Assembly (NCBI RefSeq): GCF_024138395.1
Contig: NZ_JAMYDU010000002.1
Span: 1 to 64,000, forward strand
Source of the DNA: Pseudomonas mandelii
GTDB lineage: Bacteria > Pseudomonadota > Gammaproteobacteria > Pseudomonadales > Pseudomonadaceae
Direction of reading: 5' to 3'
DNA: 64,000 nt
In this document: piece by piece, positions 26,874 to 35,841 of the stretch
Numbering within the stretch: position 1 is the first letter of the stretch
Layout: the number at the start of each line of letters is the position of its first letter
Position numbers and translations under genes: made by a program
The notes under the pieces: generated by a model
The model's input: the letters and a program-made list of their open reading frames with translations, nothing else
What the model was told of the DNA's origin: nothing
Databases searched by the model: none

Positions 26874-28205
26874 ATGAAGAAGGCAAAGCTTAGCCTCGCC
26901 TGGCAGATCCTCATCGGTCTGGTTCTGGGGATAGCAATTGGTGCACTGCTCAACCATTTCAGTGCCGAAAAAGCCTGGTGGATCAGCAACGTACTGCAAC
27001 CGGCAGGCGATATCTTTATCCGTCTGATCAAGATGATCGTGATCCCGATCGTGATCTCCTCGCTGATCGTCGGCATCGCTGGCGTGGGCGACGCGAAGAA
27101 ACTCGGGCGCATCGGTCTGAAGACCATCATTTACTTCGAGATCGTCACCACCATCGCCATTCTGGTCGGTCTGGTGCTGGCCAACGTGGTTCATCCGGGC
27201 AGCGGCATCGACATGAGCACCCTCGGTACGGTGGATATTTCCAAGTACCAGGCCACTGCTGCCGAGGTTCAGCATGAACATGCGTTCATCCAGACCATCC
27301 TCAACCTGATCCCGTCGAACATCTTCGCGGCTATGGCCCGCGGCGAGATGCTGCCGATCATCTTCTTCTCCGTGTTGTTCGGTCTCGGTCTGTCGAGCCT
27401 GCAATCGGACCTGCGCGATCCGCTGGTGAAGATGTTCCAGGGCGTATCGGAAAGCATGTTCAAGGTCACTCACATGATCATGAACTACGCCCCGATCGGT
27501 GTGTTCGCCTTGATCGCGGTGACCGTCGCCAACTTCGGCTTTGCCTCCCTGCTGCCGCTGGCCAAACTGGTCGTCCTGGTTTACTTCGCCGTCGCCTTCT
27601 TCGCCTTCGTGGTGCTGGGCCTGATCGCTCGCCTGTTCGGCTTCTCGGTGATCAAGCTGATGCGCATCTTCAAGGATGAGCTGGTCCTGGCTTACTCCAC
27701 CGCCAGTTCCGAAACCGTGCTGCCGCGCGTGATCGAGAAGATGGAAGCCTACGGCGCGCCGAAAGCCATTTGCAGTTTCGTGGTACCGACCGGCTATTCG
27801 TTCAACCTCGACGGTTCGACCCTGTACCAGAGCATCGCGGCGATCTTCATCGCCCAGCTCTACGGCATCGACCTGTCGATCAGCCAACAGTTGCTGCTGG
27901 TGCTGACGCTGATGGTCACCTCCAAAGGCATCGCCGGCGTACCGGGTGTGTCCTTCGTGGTGCTGCTGGCTACTCTGGGCAGCGTCGGTATTCCACTGGA
28001 AGGTCTGGCGTTCATCGCTGGTGTCGACCGCATCATGGACATGGCCCGTACCGCGCTGAACGTGATCGGCAACGCCTTGGCCGTGCTGGTCATCGCACGT
28101 TGGGAAGGCATGTACGACGACGCCAAGGGCGAGCGCTACTGGAACTCCCTGCCGCATTGGCGCAGCAAGGAAAAGCTGCCGGTTGGCGAAATTTCCAGCA
28201 ACTGA
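26874..28205 (+). CDS. gltP: Proton/glutamate-aspartate symporter GltP
   Basis: This inner-membrane dicarboxylate/amino acid:cation symporter (DAACS family) has 443 residues and about eight membrane segments plus re-entrant loops. Signature motifs are AYSTASSETVLPRVIEKME (serine-rich hairpin) and GYSFNLDGSTLYQS. The start at 26874 has an AAGTAAGGG ribosome site and begins MKKAKLSLAWQ; the frame is open 13 codons further upstream without support. A REP pair and a terminator follow. Confidence 0.93.
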   Translation: MKKAKLSLAWQILIGLVLGIAIGALLNHFSAEKAWWISNVLQPAGDIFIRLIKMIVIPIVISSLIVGIAGVGDAKKLGRIGLKTIIYFEIVTTIAILVGLVLANVVHPGSGIDMSTLGTVDISKYQATAAEVQHEHAFIQTILNLIPSNIFAAMARGEMLPIIFFSVLFGLGLSSLQSDLRDPLVKMFQGVSESMFKVTHMIMNYAPIGVFALIAVTVANFGFASLLPLAKLVVLVYFAVAFFAFVVLGLIARLFGFSVIKLMRIFKDELVLAYSTASSETVLPRVIEKMEAYGAPKAICSFVVPTGYSFNLDGSTLYQSIAAIFIAQLYGIDLSISQQLLLVLTLMVTSKGIAGVPGVSFVVLLATLGSVGIPLEGLAFIAGVDRIMDMARTALNVIGNALAVLVIARWEGMYDDAKGERYWNSLPHWRSKEKLPVGEISSN

Positions 28206-28212
28206 TGTAGAT

Positions 28213-28323
28213 CCCTGTAGGAGCGAGCGGTGCGGCGATCCGACTTGCCCGCGAATGGGACGCCGCGGTGTTTCAGTTGCACCGCGTTATCGTTCTTCGC
28301 TGGCAAGCCATGCTCCTACAGGA
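28213..28323. repeat. REP pair (diverged)
   Basis: CCTGTAGGAGCGAGC...CTTGCCCGCGAA and an inverted partner ending in ...AGCCATGCTCCTACAGG are separated by about 40 bases. The left unit has a short insertion (GGTGCGGCGATCCGA). Confidence 0.7.
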
Positions 28324-28365
28324 CGGAGTTGCACGCACATTATGTGTAGAGCGATAAACGCTCGC

Positions 28366-28400
28366 AGACAAACCCCGGAGAAATCCGGGGTTTGTCGTTT
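28366..28400 (+). terminator. Rho-independent terminator
   Basis: The stem ACAAACCCCGGA / TCCGGGGTTTGT with a short loop is followed by CGTTT. It lies between gltP and the SpmA/SpmB-type gene, so it probably ends the gltP transcript. Confidence 0.7.
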
Positions 28401-28447
28401 CTGCCTACCCCGCTATCATTCGCCGCAACTTTCGGGGGATTTGACTG

Positions 28448-29677
28448 ATGCTTAATGGCCTGTGGCTTGGCTTCTTCATCGTGGCGGCCGTATCGGCGCT
28501 CGCGCAGTGGCTGATCGGCGGTAACGCCGGGATCTTTGCGGCGATGGTGGAAAGCCTTTTCGCCATGGCCAAATTGTCGGTCGAGGTCATGGTCCTGTTG
28601 TTCGGCACCCTCACCCTCTGGCTGGGCTTTCTGCGGATCGCCGAGAAGGCCGGGATCGTCGATTGGCTGGCCAAGGCGCTGGGGCCGTTGTTCCTGCGCC
28701 TGATGCCGGAAGTGCCGGCCGGGCATCCGGCCATCGGCCTGATCACCCTCAATTTCGCCGCCAATGGCCTGGGCCTGGACAACGCCGCCACGCCCATCGG
28801 CCTCAAGGCCATGCGTGCGCTACAGGACCTCAATCCCAGCGACACGATTGCCAGCAATGCGCAGATCCTTTTTCTGGTGCTCAACGCCTCCTCCCTGACC
28901 CTGCTGCCGGTGACCATCTTCATGTACCGCGCCCAGCAAGGCGCGCCTGATCCGACGCTCGTATTCCTGCCAATCCTGCTGGCGACCAGCTGTTCGACCC
29001 TGGTCGGTCTGTTATCGGTGGCGGTCATGCAGCGCCTGCGCCTGTGGGACCCGGTGGTGCTGGCCTACATGATTCCCGGTGCCCTGGCACTCGGTGGTTT
29101 CATGGCGCTGCTGGCGACGCTCTCGGCGACCGCTCTGGCGAGCCTGTCTTCGATCCTCGGCAACCTGACGCTGTTCGGGCTGATCATGCTGTTTCTGGTG
29201 ATCGGTGCATTGCGCAAAGTGAAGGTCTACGAGGCATTCATCGAAGGCGCCAAAGAAGGCTTCGAGGTGGCCAAGAACCTGCTGCCATATCTGGTGGCGA
29301 TGCTCTGTGCCGTGGGCGTGCTGCGAGCATCCGGGGCACTGGATTTCGGTCTGGACGGGATTCGGCATCTGGTGGAATGGGCCGGTTGGGACACGCGCTT
29401 CGTCGACGCGCTGCCGACGGCCATGGTCAAACCTTTCTCCGGCAGCGCCGCACGGGCAATGCTGATTGAAACCATGAAGACCTCCGGCGTCGACAGCTTC
29501 CCGGCGCTGGTGGCGGCGACGATTCAGGGCAGTACCGAAACAACCTTCTATGTGTTGGCGGTGTACTTCGGTGCCGTGGGCATCCAGCGCGCGCGGCATG
29601 CGGTGGGGTGTGCGTTGCTGGCGGAGTTGGCGGGAGTGTTGGGGGCCATCGGAGTTTGCTACTGGTTCTTCGGTTGA
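28448..29677 (+). CDS. SpmA/SpmB-type fused membrane protein (nucleoside-recognition domain)
   Basis: This 409-residue inner-membrane protein fuses two halves that resemble SpmA (1 to ~200; NFAANGLGLDNAATPIGLKAM) and SpmB (~230-409; MVKPFSGSAARAMLIETM, TIQGSTETTFYVLAVYFG). In Bacillus the pair acts in spore core dehydration. In Pseudomonas, which does not sporulate, the role is unknown; a transport or gating role is suggested by the Gate/nucleoside-recognition fold. Monocistronic, bounded by a terminator and a REP pair. Confidence 0.85.
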   Translation: MLNGLWLGFFIVAAVSALAQWLIGGNAGIFAAMVESLFAMAKLSVEVMVLLFGTLTLWLGFLRIAEKAGIVDWLAKALGPLFLRLMPEVPAGHPAIGLITLNFAANGLGLDNAATPIGLKAMRALQDLNPSDTIASNAQILFLVLNASSLTLLPVTIFMYRAQQGAPDPTLVFLPILLATSCSTLVGLLSVAVMQRLRLWDPVVLAYMIPGALALGGFMALLATLSATALASLSSILGNLTLFGLIMLFLVIGALRKVKVYEAFIEGAKEGFEVAKNLLPYLVAMLCAVGVLRASGALDFGLDGIRHLVEWAGWDTRFVDALPTAMVKPFSGSAARAMLIETMKTSGVDSFPALVAATIQGSTETTFYVLAVYFGAVGIQRARHAVGCALLAELAGVLGAIGVCYWFFG

Positions 29678-29685
29678 CCAGAACC

Positions 29686-29780
29686 CCTGTGGGAGCGGGC
29701 TTGCCCGCGATGGCGGTCTAACCGTCAACACAGATGTTGAATGTACCGGCCTCATCGCGGGCAAGCCCGCTCCCACAGGA
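29686..29780. repeat. REP pair
   Basis: Inverted units (CCTGTGGGAGCGGGCTTGCC / complement) flank a loop of about 50 bases containing a smaller ACA-GATGT-TGA repeat. Located between the convergent SpmA/B-type gene and the DUF5924 gene. Confidence 0.8.
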
Positions 29781-29865
29781 ATTGAGTGGTGGCTTTAGAC
29801 CCTCAATGGCATATCCACGAACCAGTAACGTATCCAGCCGCACGACCACGCTCGCCGCTGTGCTC

Positions 29866-30894
29866 TTACTTTTCTTTGGCGGGTGTGCTGTCCAGGACCT
29901 TGAAGCGCAACACACCGATCAGCTGACCGTCCTCAGTCAGTACCCGAACCTGCCATTTGCCGGCGGGGTTGCCGGGGAAGTTCTGCTTGTGGGTCCAGGC
30001 GCGGTAGCCTTCCTTGCGCCCGCCGTGGATGTCCAGAGGAATACGGTCGACCTCTTTACCGTTGAATATCCAGACGTGATAAATCCGCTCCGCCAGACCC
30101 CGCGGGGCGTTGATCGCGGTGTACGCGTACAACCCGCCTCCGCGAATCTGTTCGGCGCTGACTTCTTCCAGACTCTTGCCGGGAGTTCGATCCTGCATTT
30201 GAGTGCTGATCGCCACATCGGTCATCCACAGAGTCGCCGGCGGAACCCAAGAGCGCAGCACCCAACCGGCGGCGCCGATACCGACGGTGATGCTGAGGAT
30301 CGCCAGCGCATTGCGCACGGTGCGAATCGGGAAGATCGAGGCCAGGCTCGGGAACGACAGCAGCATGGCAATGCCCAGCGCCAGCTTGAAGCTCTGGGCG
30401 GTGGTCAGGTGCAGAATGACGGGCAGGGCGGTCAGCAGGGCCGCGAACAGGGTCAGGGTGTGCAACGCCAAAAAAGCCCAGCGGCGCGGCGCCAGCCATT
30501 TGTAGTAGAGCGGGTCGATGATCGAAATCAGCGCCGCCATGCTCAATAATCCAGTGAAGAATAACTGGCCGCTGTTCCAGGTGGTGGTGATCAAAAAGAA
30601 CGGCAGGACAAAGAACAGGCTTTCCTGATGGATCATCTGCGTCGCGTAACGCAGCAGCGGCGGGGGTATTTCGCGCTTGAAGACCCTGGCGAACAGCTTG
30701 GTGAGGCTGTTCTCCAGCATCAGCCAGACCCAGCTGATCAGCATGATCGTGGTGATCCACGTCGCCAGACCTTGTTGGCGATCCACCAGCATGAAACTGC
30801 CGACCCCGGAGATGAAACCGCCAAACGCAATGACCCCGGGATAGCGCTTCATCAACTCGAGGAGGCGCTGTACGTACAGGGTCAGATTCGGCAT
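29866..30894 (-). CDS. DUF5924/DUF2914 family membrane protein
   Basis: This 342-residue protein of unknown function has an N-terminal ~200 residues with about six membrane segments (DUF5924-like). A C-terminal extracytoplasmic domain (~225-335; IYHVWIFNGKEVDRIPLDI, WQVRVLTEDGQLIG) fits DUF2914, a beta-sandwich often found attached to membrane or sugar-related proteins. The start at 30894 (MPNLTLYVQRLLELMKRYPG) was chosen since upstream codons enter a REP-flanked spacer. Domain names are from memory. Confidence 0.75.
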   Translation of the reverse strand: MPNLTLYVQRLLELMKRYPGVIAFGGFISGVGSFMLVDRQQGLATWITTIMLISWVWLMLENSLTKLFARVFKREIPPPLLRYATQMIHQESLFFVLPFFLITTTWNSGQLFFTGLLSMAALISIIDPLYYKWLAPRRWAFLALHTLTLFAALLTALPVILHLTTAQSFKLALGIAMLLSFPSLASIFPIRTVRNALAILSITVGIGAAGWVLRSWVPPATLWMTDVAISTQMQDRTPGKSLEEVSAEQIRGGGLYAYTAINAPRGLAERIYHVWIFNGKEVDRIPLDIHGGRKEGYRAWTHKQNFPGNPAGKWQVRVLTEDGQLIGVLRFKVLDSTPAKEK

Positions 30895-30948
30895 TCGGCG
30901 ATTCACACTAGTCGAGGGGAAAATCCTCGACAGGGTACCGCCCGAGGG

Positions 30949-31085
30949 GTCCTGTGGCGAGGGGGCTTGCCTCAATGCCGCGACGAAGAACCTGTGGGAG
31001 CGTGGCTTGCCCGCGAAGAATGCACCGCGGTTTTTCAGGTATTACGCGTCATCGTTCTTCGCGGGCAAGCCACGCTCCCACAGGT
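30949..31085. repeat. REP cluster (one partial and one pair)
   Basis: A diverged unit (CCTGTGGCGAGGGGGCTTGCC) is followed by an inverted pair of CCTGTGGGAGCGTGGCTTGCC units around about 45 bases. Confidence 0.75.
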
Positions 31086-31096
31086 TCTGCGAACGC

Positions 31097-32473
31097 TTAC
31101 TTTCTGCGATGGAAACGCCAACCCAATATTCCAAGCACCATCAATCCAAATCCCCCCACCATCGCCCACATCACCTGGTCATAACTCATCAGCGGCTTCT
31201 CGATCCGCAGATACCCCGGTTGCAGCAGCAACTCGCGCATTGCCTTGTTCGCCTCTGCCAGTGTCACGCCTTGCAGTGCCTTGGTCGGGTTAATGAAATG
31301 TCCATCCTCGTAGTCGCCAAGGGCGCTCCAGTAATAGTCCGCCAGAGCGCTATTGCCTTGCACGGCCCAAGTCTGGCGAGCGATGGCGGCCTGCCTGAGA
31401 CGGGCAAAGGTGGTGGCGTCGAGGCCGTTCTTGAGCAGATCGGCTTTAAGCTCATCCAGCACGTGTTCTGCTGCCGGCACGTCGTCGCGATCAAGGTCGG
31501 CGTTCAGACTCATGAAGCCAACTCCGCCAAATACCTCGCGCTCGGCCGAGGGCCCGTAAGACAACCCATGGGTCAGGCGCAATTGGCGATAGAGCGCCCA
31601 GTCCAGATAATCCTTGAGCAGGTCGAAAGTTTCGTCGTGCTGATCTTCCAGCACCGGTTCCGGCACCAGCCAATGCAATTTGGCACCGCCGCCGACGAAA
31701 CCGTTACTCAAGTTGCGCTCATGGGCCGCGCTGGCCTGAATGTCTGGCAGGGGCAGGTGAGCGCTAGGCTCAACCGGTTCGAGTGCGCCATAGGCCCGTT
31801 CCAGATAGGCCGGCAGCAAGCGGTCGAGGTCGCCGACCACGATCAGGCTCATGTTGTTAGGCGCGTACCAGGCCTTGCGCACGTTTTCCAGTTGCTCGCG
31901 GGTCAGGTGATCGACTTGCGCGCGCTCGGGGCATTTGAGGCCCAGCTCCACCGCCAACTGATTACTCGCGGTGTGCCCCAGATCCTGGCGATCCAGCCAG
32001 CGTTGCAGGCGCGAATAATGACCACCGTCTTCGCGCTCGACCACTTGCTTGGCGACGTTGATGGCATTGTCGTCGATACGGGTCTGGGTCAGCAGCGCCA
32101 ACAACAGGTCGAGAACCTTGCGCTGGTTTTTCGCCGGGGCTTCGATGACGAAGGTCGTGTCGGCGTTGCTGGTATAGGCATTCCACTCACCGCCCAGAGC
32201 CTGCATGCGTTCTTCCAGACCGCCTTCGCCGGTAGCGTCGATGCCGCTGAACAGCAAGTGTTCGAGCAGATGCGGCAGTTCCTTGTCGGCGCAGCTGAAA
32301 TCGTCCAGGCCTACGCCGACCACCAGCCGGATCGCCACATGCCCGCGCTCGGTGCCCGGTTTGAGGACCAATTGCAGGCCATTGCGCAAGGTGTAGCCCT
32401 CGACTTGAAAGCGATCAAGGGCGAGTGAAGGCAATGAACCGAGCAATAGACAAGCGAACAACAGACAACGCAT
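31097..32473 (-). CDS. M16 family zinc metallopeptidase (insulinase-like), membrane-anchored
   Basis: This secreted or periplasmic protease of the pitrilysin/insulinase family has 458 residues: signal peptide (to about LA-LDRF), the inverted zinc motif HLLEH (about residues 68-72) with the distal Glu in VVEREDGG, an inactive second M16 half and a C-terminal membrane anchor (VGGFGLMVLGILGW) with a basic tail. The start at 32473 begins at the signal peptide. Substrate unknown. Confidence 0.88.
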   Translation of the reverse strand: MRCLLFACLLLGSLPSLALDRFQVEGYTLRNGLQLVLKPGTERGHVAIRLVVGVGLDDFSCADKELPHLLEHLLFSGIDATGEGGLEERMQALGGEWNAYTSNADTTFVIEAPAKNQRKVLDLLLALLTQTRIDDNAINVAKQVVEREDGGHYSRLQRWLDRQDLGHTASNQLAVELGLKCPERAQVDHLTREQLENVRKAWYAPNNMSLIVVGDLDRLLPAYLERAYGALEPVEPSAHLPLPDIQASAAHERNLSNGFVGGGAKLHWLVPEPVLEDQHDETFDLLKDYLDWALYRQLRLTHGLSYGPSAEREVFGGVGFMSLNADLDRDDVPAAEHVLDELKADLLKNGLDATTFARLRQAAIARQTWAVQGNSALADYYWSALGDYEDGHFINPTKALQGVTLAEANKAMRELLLQPGYLRIEKPLMSYDQVMWAMVGGFGLMVLGILGWRFHRRK

Positions 32474-32529
32474 AACGAGTTTCCGTACGACCAGCGTAAG
32501 TTCAACAGACTTCAAGCAACTGTGGACGT

Positions 32530-34188
32530 TCAGGGTGAATGAGTGATGTCAGTTATATCGTCGGCCGCCAGAGCGCCGGTGTCTGAAGTGCCCAACACCG
32601 CATAGGCGCTGCTGCAGAACAGTGAATTCAAGCGTCTCATGTCAGCAATCAATTCCAGATGCAGCGAACTGGTCTCGATACTTTGCACGATCTTACGGTT
32701 TAATCGGCTGACATGAGCGTGGGCCAGGCGGCGTTCCTGTGCGCGAAAGCGACGTTTCTCACGCAACAACTGGCGGGCGCTTTGCGGGTCGGCGCTGAGG
32801 AACACCGACAACCCCAGCCGCAGGTTAGCAATCAATTGGTTTTGCAGCCCCGCCAACTCCTCCAGACCGTCCTCGGAGAAAGACCGCCGTTGCGAGGTTT
32901 TCTGCTGCTGAACCTTGCGCAGCATGCGTTCGATCACGTCGCTGGCAAGTTTCAGGTTGATCGCCAACTCGATGGTTTCCGCCCAGCGCCGGCTGTCCTG
33001 CTCGCTGAGGTCTTCGCGGGGCATTTGCGCCAGATAGAGCTTGATGGCGCTGTAGAGCGCTTCGACATCATCGGTCTGACGACGTATTTCCTGGGTGACG
33101 GCGCTCTGTTTGCCGCGCAGCACGTCGAGCATGGCTTCGAGCAAGCTATCGACCAGATCCCCCATGCGCAGGGTTTCCCGGGCGGCATTGGCCAATGCCA
33201 GACTCGGGGTGACCAATGCGGTTGGATCAAGATGCCGCGGTTTGGCCGTGCCATTGATGTCCGGTCGCTCTGGCAACAACCACGCACAGAGCTTGGCCAT
33301 CGGCCCGACGCTGGGCAACAGGATCAGGCACCGCGCGGTGTTGTAGAGCAGGTGGAAGCCGATGACCATTTCCTGCGGGCTGAAGTCGAGACTATCGATC
33401 CAGTGCGCCAGCGGATCGAGCACCGGAATGATCAGCAGCAGGCCGATCAGTTTGTACAACAGGCTGCCGAGCGCCACCTGACGGCCAGCCGCGTTCTGCA
33501 TGCTGGTACTGAGGAAAGCAAGAATGCCGCTGCCGATGTTGGCGCCGATCACCAGGCCGATGGCCACTGGCAGGCTGATCACGCTGGCACCGGCGAGGGT
33601 CGCGGTGAGCAAAACGGCGGCCAGGCTGGAGTAGGAAATCATCGCAAACAGCGCGCCGACCAGAGCATCGAGCAGGATGTCGCCGGTCAGGGAGGCGAAG
33701 ATGACCTTCACCCCTTGCGCCTGAGTGATCGGCGTGGCGGTCTCGACGATCAGTTGCAGCGCCAGAATGATCAGCCCCAGACCGATACTGACCCGGCCCA
33801 TCTGCCCGACCCGAGTCTGCTTGCGCGACAGAAAGAAAATCACCCCGAGGAAAATCAGCAGCGGCGATAGCCAAGACAAGTCGAGGGTCAGTACCCGCGC
33901 CATCAACGCGGTACCCACGTCGGCACCGAGCATGGTCGCCAGGGCCGGGGTCAGCGCCATCAGGCCCTGACCGACAAACGAGGTCACGAGCATAGCGGTG
34001 GCATTGCTGCTCTGGACCATGGCGGTCACTGCGATCCCGGCGACAAACGCGAGCCAGCGCCTGGACATGTTATGGGCAATCACATGGCGCAAGTTGGAAC
34101 CATAAACCCGCAGGATGCCGGTTCGGACGATGTGCGTGCCCCAGATCAACAAGGCCACGGCCGATAACAAATTGAGCAGGGTGAGCAT
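32530..34188 (-). CDS. Na/Pi cotransporter family protein with PhoU-like domain
   Basis: This sodium:phosphate symporter-like protein has 552 residues. The N-terminal ~310 residues carry the two inverted Na/Pi cotransporter repeats (QSSNATAMLVTSFVGQG and SYSSLAAVLLTATLAGA). The C-terminal ~220 residues are PhoU-like helices (ANAARETLRMGDLVDSLLEAML). These proteins (YjbB/NptA type) move phosphate, in E. coli mostly outward. The M16 peptidase gene follows on the same strand after 56 bases. Confidence 0.87.
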   Translation of the reverse strand: MLTLLNLLSAVALLIWGTHIVRTGILRVYGSNLRHVIAHNMSRRWLAFVAGIAVTAMVQSSNATAMLVTSFVGQGLMALTPALATMLGADVGTALMARVLTLDLSWLSPLLIFLGVIFFLSRKQTRVGQMGRVSIGLGLIILALQLIVETATPITQAQGVKVIFASLTGDILLDALVGALFAMISYSSLAAVLLTATLAGASVISLPVAIGLVIGANIGSGILAFLSTSMQNAAGRQVALGSLLYKLIGLLLIIPVLDPLAHWIDSLDFSPQEMVIGFHLLYNTARCLILLPSVGPMAKLCAWLLPERPDINGTAKPRHLDPTALVTPSLALANAARETLRMGDLVDSLLEAMLDVLRGKQSAVTQEIRRQTDDVEALYSAIKLYLAQMPREDLSEQDSRRWAETIELAINLKLASDVIERMLRKVQQQKTSQRRSFSEDGLEELAGLQNQLIANLRLGLSVFLSADPQSARQLLREKRRFRAQERRLAHAHVSRLNRKIVQSIETSSLHLELIADMRRLNSLFCSSAYAVLGTSDTGALAADDITDITHSP

Positions 34189-34548
34189 GCAGACCCCCTG
34201 TGGTGCCAGCGCCCCAGTGGGGCAAGTCGACGGTGCCGCGCGTTTTTTTACGTTCTGTACTTAAGCTGTAGTTGGCTAACGGTCTGGGCGCCAGCATCGC
34301 ATAGCTAAAGAGGGGATTGAAACAAAACTGTCATGTAGACGGGTTGCTGCAGAAAATGAGAAAGGGACCGGAAGGACGCTGCCGCTCAGTTGAAAAGGGT
34401 GCATGAACATAACCCTTGTGGCGAGGGAGCTTGGTCCCGTTGGGCTGCGCAGCAGCCCTAACATCGGGGGGATTTCAATCGCTGAAAAGATCCTCGCATA
34501 AAAAATTCTGCTCTTGGAAATATCGGTGCCGTCGTCTGAAGCGTCTCT
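34189..34548. other. 360-base intergenic region upstream of the Na/Pi gene
   Basis: No convincing gene was found. It contains one CTGTCAT half-site (34331-34337) resembling half a Pho box, without a good second half, and a degenerate REP-related block at 34413-34462. The right end is the 3' side of the PAAR cassette. Confidence 0.5.
34413..34462. repeat. Degenerate intergenic repeat
   Basis: CCCTTGTGGCGAGGGAGCTTGG and GGGCTGCGCAGCAGCCC form the GAGGGAGCTTG variant of the Pseudomonas REP family. The second half is a short perfect hairpin. Confidence 0.55.
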
Positions 34549-35191
34549 TCATTCGCTGTAGTAATCCGAACCTACGCTAACATCGATCAGATACTTCGCC
34601 TTTTTAGGGTCACGCTCATTACAGCGGGCATAGCATTTGACGTTAAGCGCCAGACTGTATTTATGGGGTATCAACAGCACGGTCACCACTACGTGGTCAA
34701 ATAATTCAGCCTGAAGCTCGCTTTTATTATCCTCGGTAGCGGTTTCAACCCAAGGATTTCTTTCGGCATCCCGCAGTACCCAACCAGCATTTTTGAATTG
34801 GTTCTGTAACTGATCGAGCACCACAATCAATTGATCGAACGGCAACGTTTCAAGCATCGGAGAAGTCGTCATAGTCGAGACTTTCCCCTCATCAAATCCA
34901 ATCGCGCCAAACTTGGTGGCCGGCAGCGTAAAGCCATGGTCGAGATCATCAAATTGGACGACAACTGGATTGCTGATCCAGGTTGAACTCGGATGGGGGT
35001 GGCTCACTTGGGTAAACGGCAGTTTTGCGTTTGACTGGAAATGTGGAGTCTTTAACGACTGCTGCATATGGCTTGCCGATATGAAGGATCAACCCATCAA
35101 TCGGGTAGTGAAAAGAGGTTAGGCAAATGAACAACATAAAAAACGCTGCTCTGTGCAAACAATTTCGATACCTTGGGAAGTGGTTCTTCAT
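34549..35191 (-). pseudogene. Frameshifted paralog of the 35188 gene (candidate immunity protein)
   Basis: Two overlapping minus-strand frames together match the neighbouring 217-residue protein. 35191 to ~35000 encodes a membrane segment and LHIGKPYAAVVKDSTF (paralog VYIGKPYEQVIKDSTF). The +1 frame to 34549 encodes HPHPSSTWISNPVVVQFDD...KYSLALNVKCYARC...KYLIDVSVG. The shift falls at a run of five C (plus-strand G at 34995-34999). With four C the junction reads EPPHPSSTW, matching the paralog's DPPHPSSTW. Start ATG overlaps the upstream stop as ATGA. It is a recent mutation, a sequencing error, or a phase-variable tract. Confidence 0.85.
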
Positions 35192-35841
35192 TTTTCAGTG
35201 TGATCACGGCCTACGCTGATATCGATCAGATATTTTGCCGTTGTTGAATCACGCTCATCGCAGCGCGCATAACACTTAATCAGAAGCAGCAAACTGTATT
35301 TCCCCGGCACGTAAAGATCGATGCCGTCAGCCTGATCGAAAAGCTTTGCCTGTAGTTGTTCACGCTCTGCAACAGAGTCGAGTCTGAACCAATCGTTCTT
35401 CTCTTCGGGCTGAAGCTCCCATCCTTGGTTTTTAAGGGTGTTCTGCAAGCCCTCCAACCGTTCCACTGCCTTTCTAAATGACATTGTTTCTAACATGGGC
35501 GACGTGGTCAGGGTTGTGACCTTCCGGCTTCCATAGGTAACCGCGCCAAAGACCGTAGGAGGAAGCTTGAACCCGTAATCAGGATCATCAAACTCTATAA
35601 CGGTCAGGCTGGTAATCCATGTAGAACTCGGATGAGGAGGGTCTTTAGCGTCGTTAGGATCACCAGGATAAATTGCCGTGCTGCCTTCGACTGAGAATGT
35701 CGAGTCTTTGATGACCTGCTCGTAGGGCTTTCCTATGTAGACGGATAAAGTCTTGGTGCTCCAACGGGAATACACCAAGCTACCTGCCACGAGAAGAACG
35801 AAAAAAAACAAAATCATTCGGCGTTGATTTGAACTGATCAC
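35188..35841 (-). CDS. Membrane-anchored protein, candidate T6SS immunity protein
   Basis: This 217-residue protein is of unrecognised family. One N-terminal membrane segment (~9-24, ILFFFVLLVAGSLVYS) precedes an extracytoplasmic domain with a conserved C-terminal signature shared with its frameshifted neighbour (KYSLLLLIKCYARCDERD...AKYLIDISVG, two cysteines). The GTG start overlaps the stop of the DUF2515-like gene by 4 bases, so the two are translationally coupled. Position directly after a PAAR gene and a candidate effector suggests a periplasm-facing immunity protein. That is inference from context. Confidence 0.7.
   Translation of the reverse strand: MISSNQRRMILFFFVLLVAGSLVYSRWSTKTLSVYIGKPYEQVIKDSTFSVEGSTAIYPGDPNDAKDPPHPSSTWITSLTVIEFDDPDYGFKLPPTVFGAVTYGSRKVTTLTTSPMLETMSFRKAVERLEGLQNTLKNQGWELQPEEKNDWFRLDSVAEREQLQAKLFDQADGIDLYVPGKYSLLLLIKCYARCDERDSTTAKYLIDISVGRDHTEK

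Noticed and set aside
26850..28157. 435-codon open frame antisense to gltP
   Set aside because: It is rich in His/Gln/Asp without any recognisable fold, the usual signature of the reverse strand of a membrane protein gene.
28213..31085. CRISPR array from repeated intergenic sequences
   Set aside because: The repeats are inverted REP pairs at separate loci, not direct repeats with regular spacers, and no cas gene is present.
34327..34350. Possible Pho box near the Na/Pi cotransporter
   Set aside because: Only one CTGTCAT half-site is good; the second half (ACGGGTT) is poor and the orientation is away from the gene.
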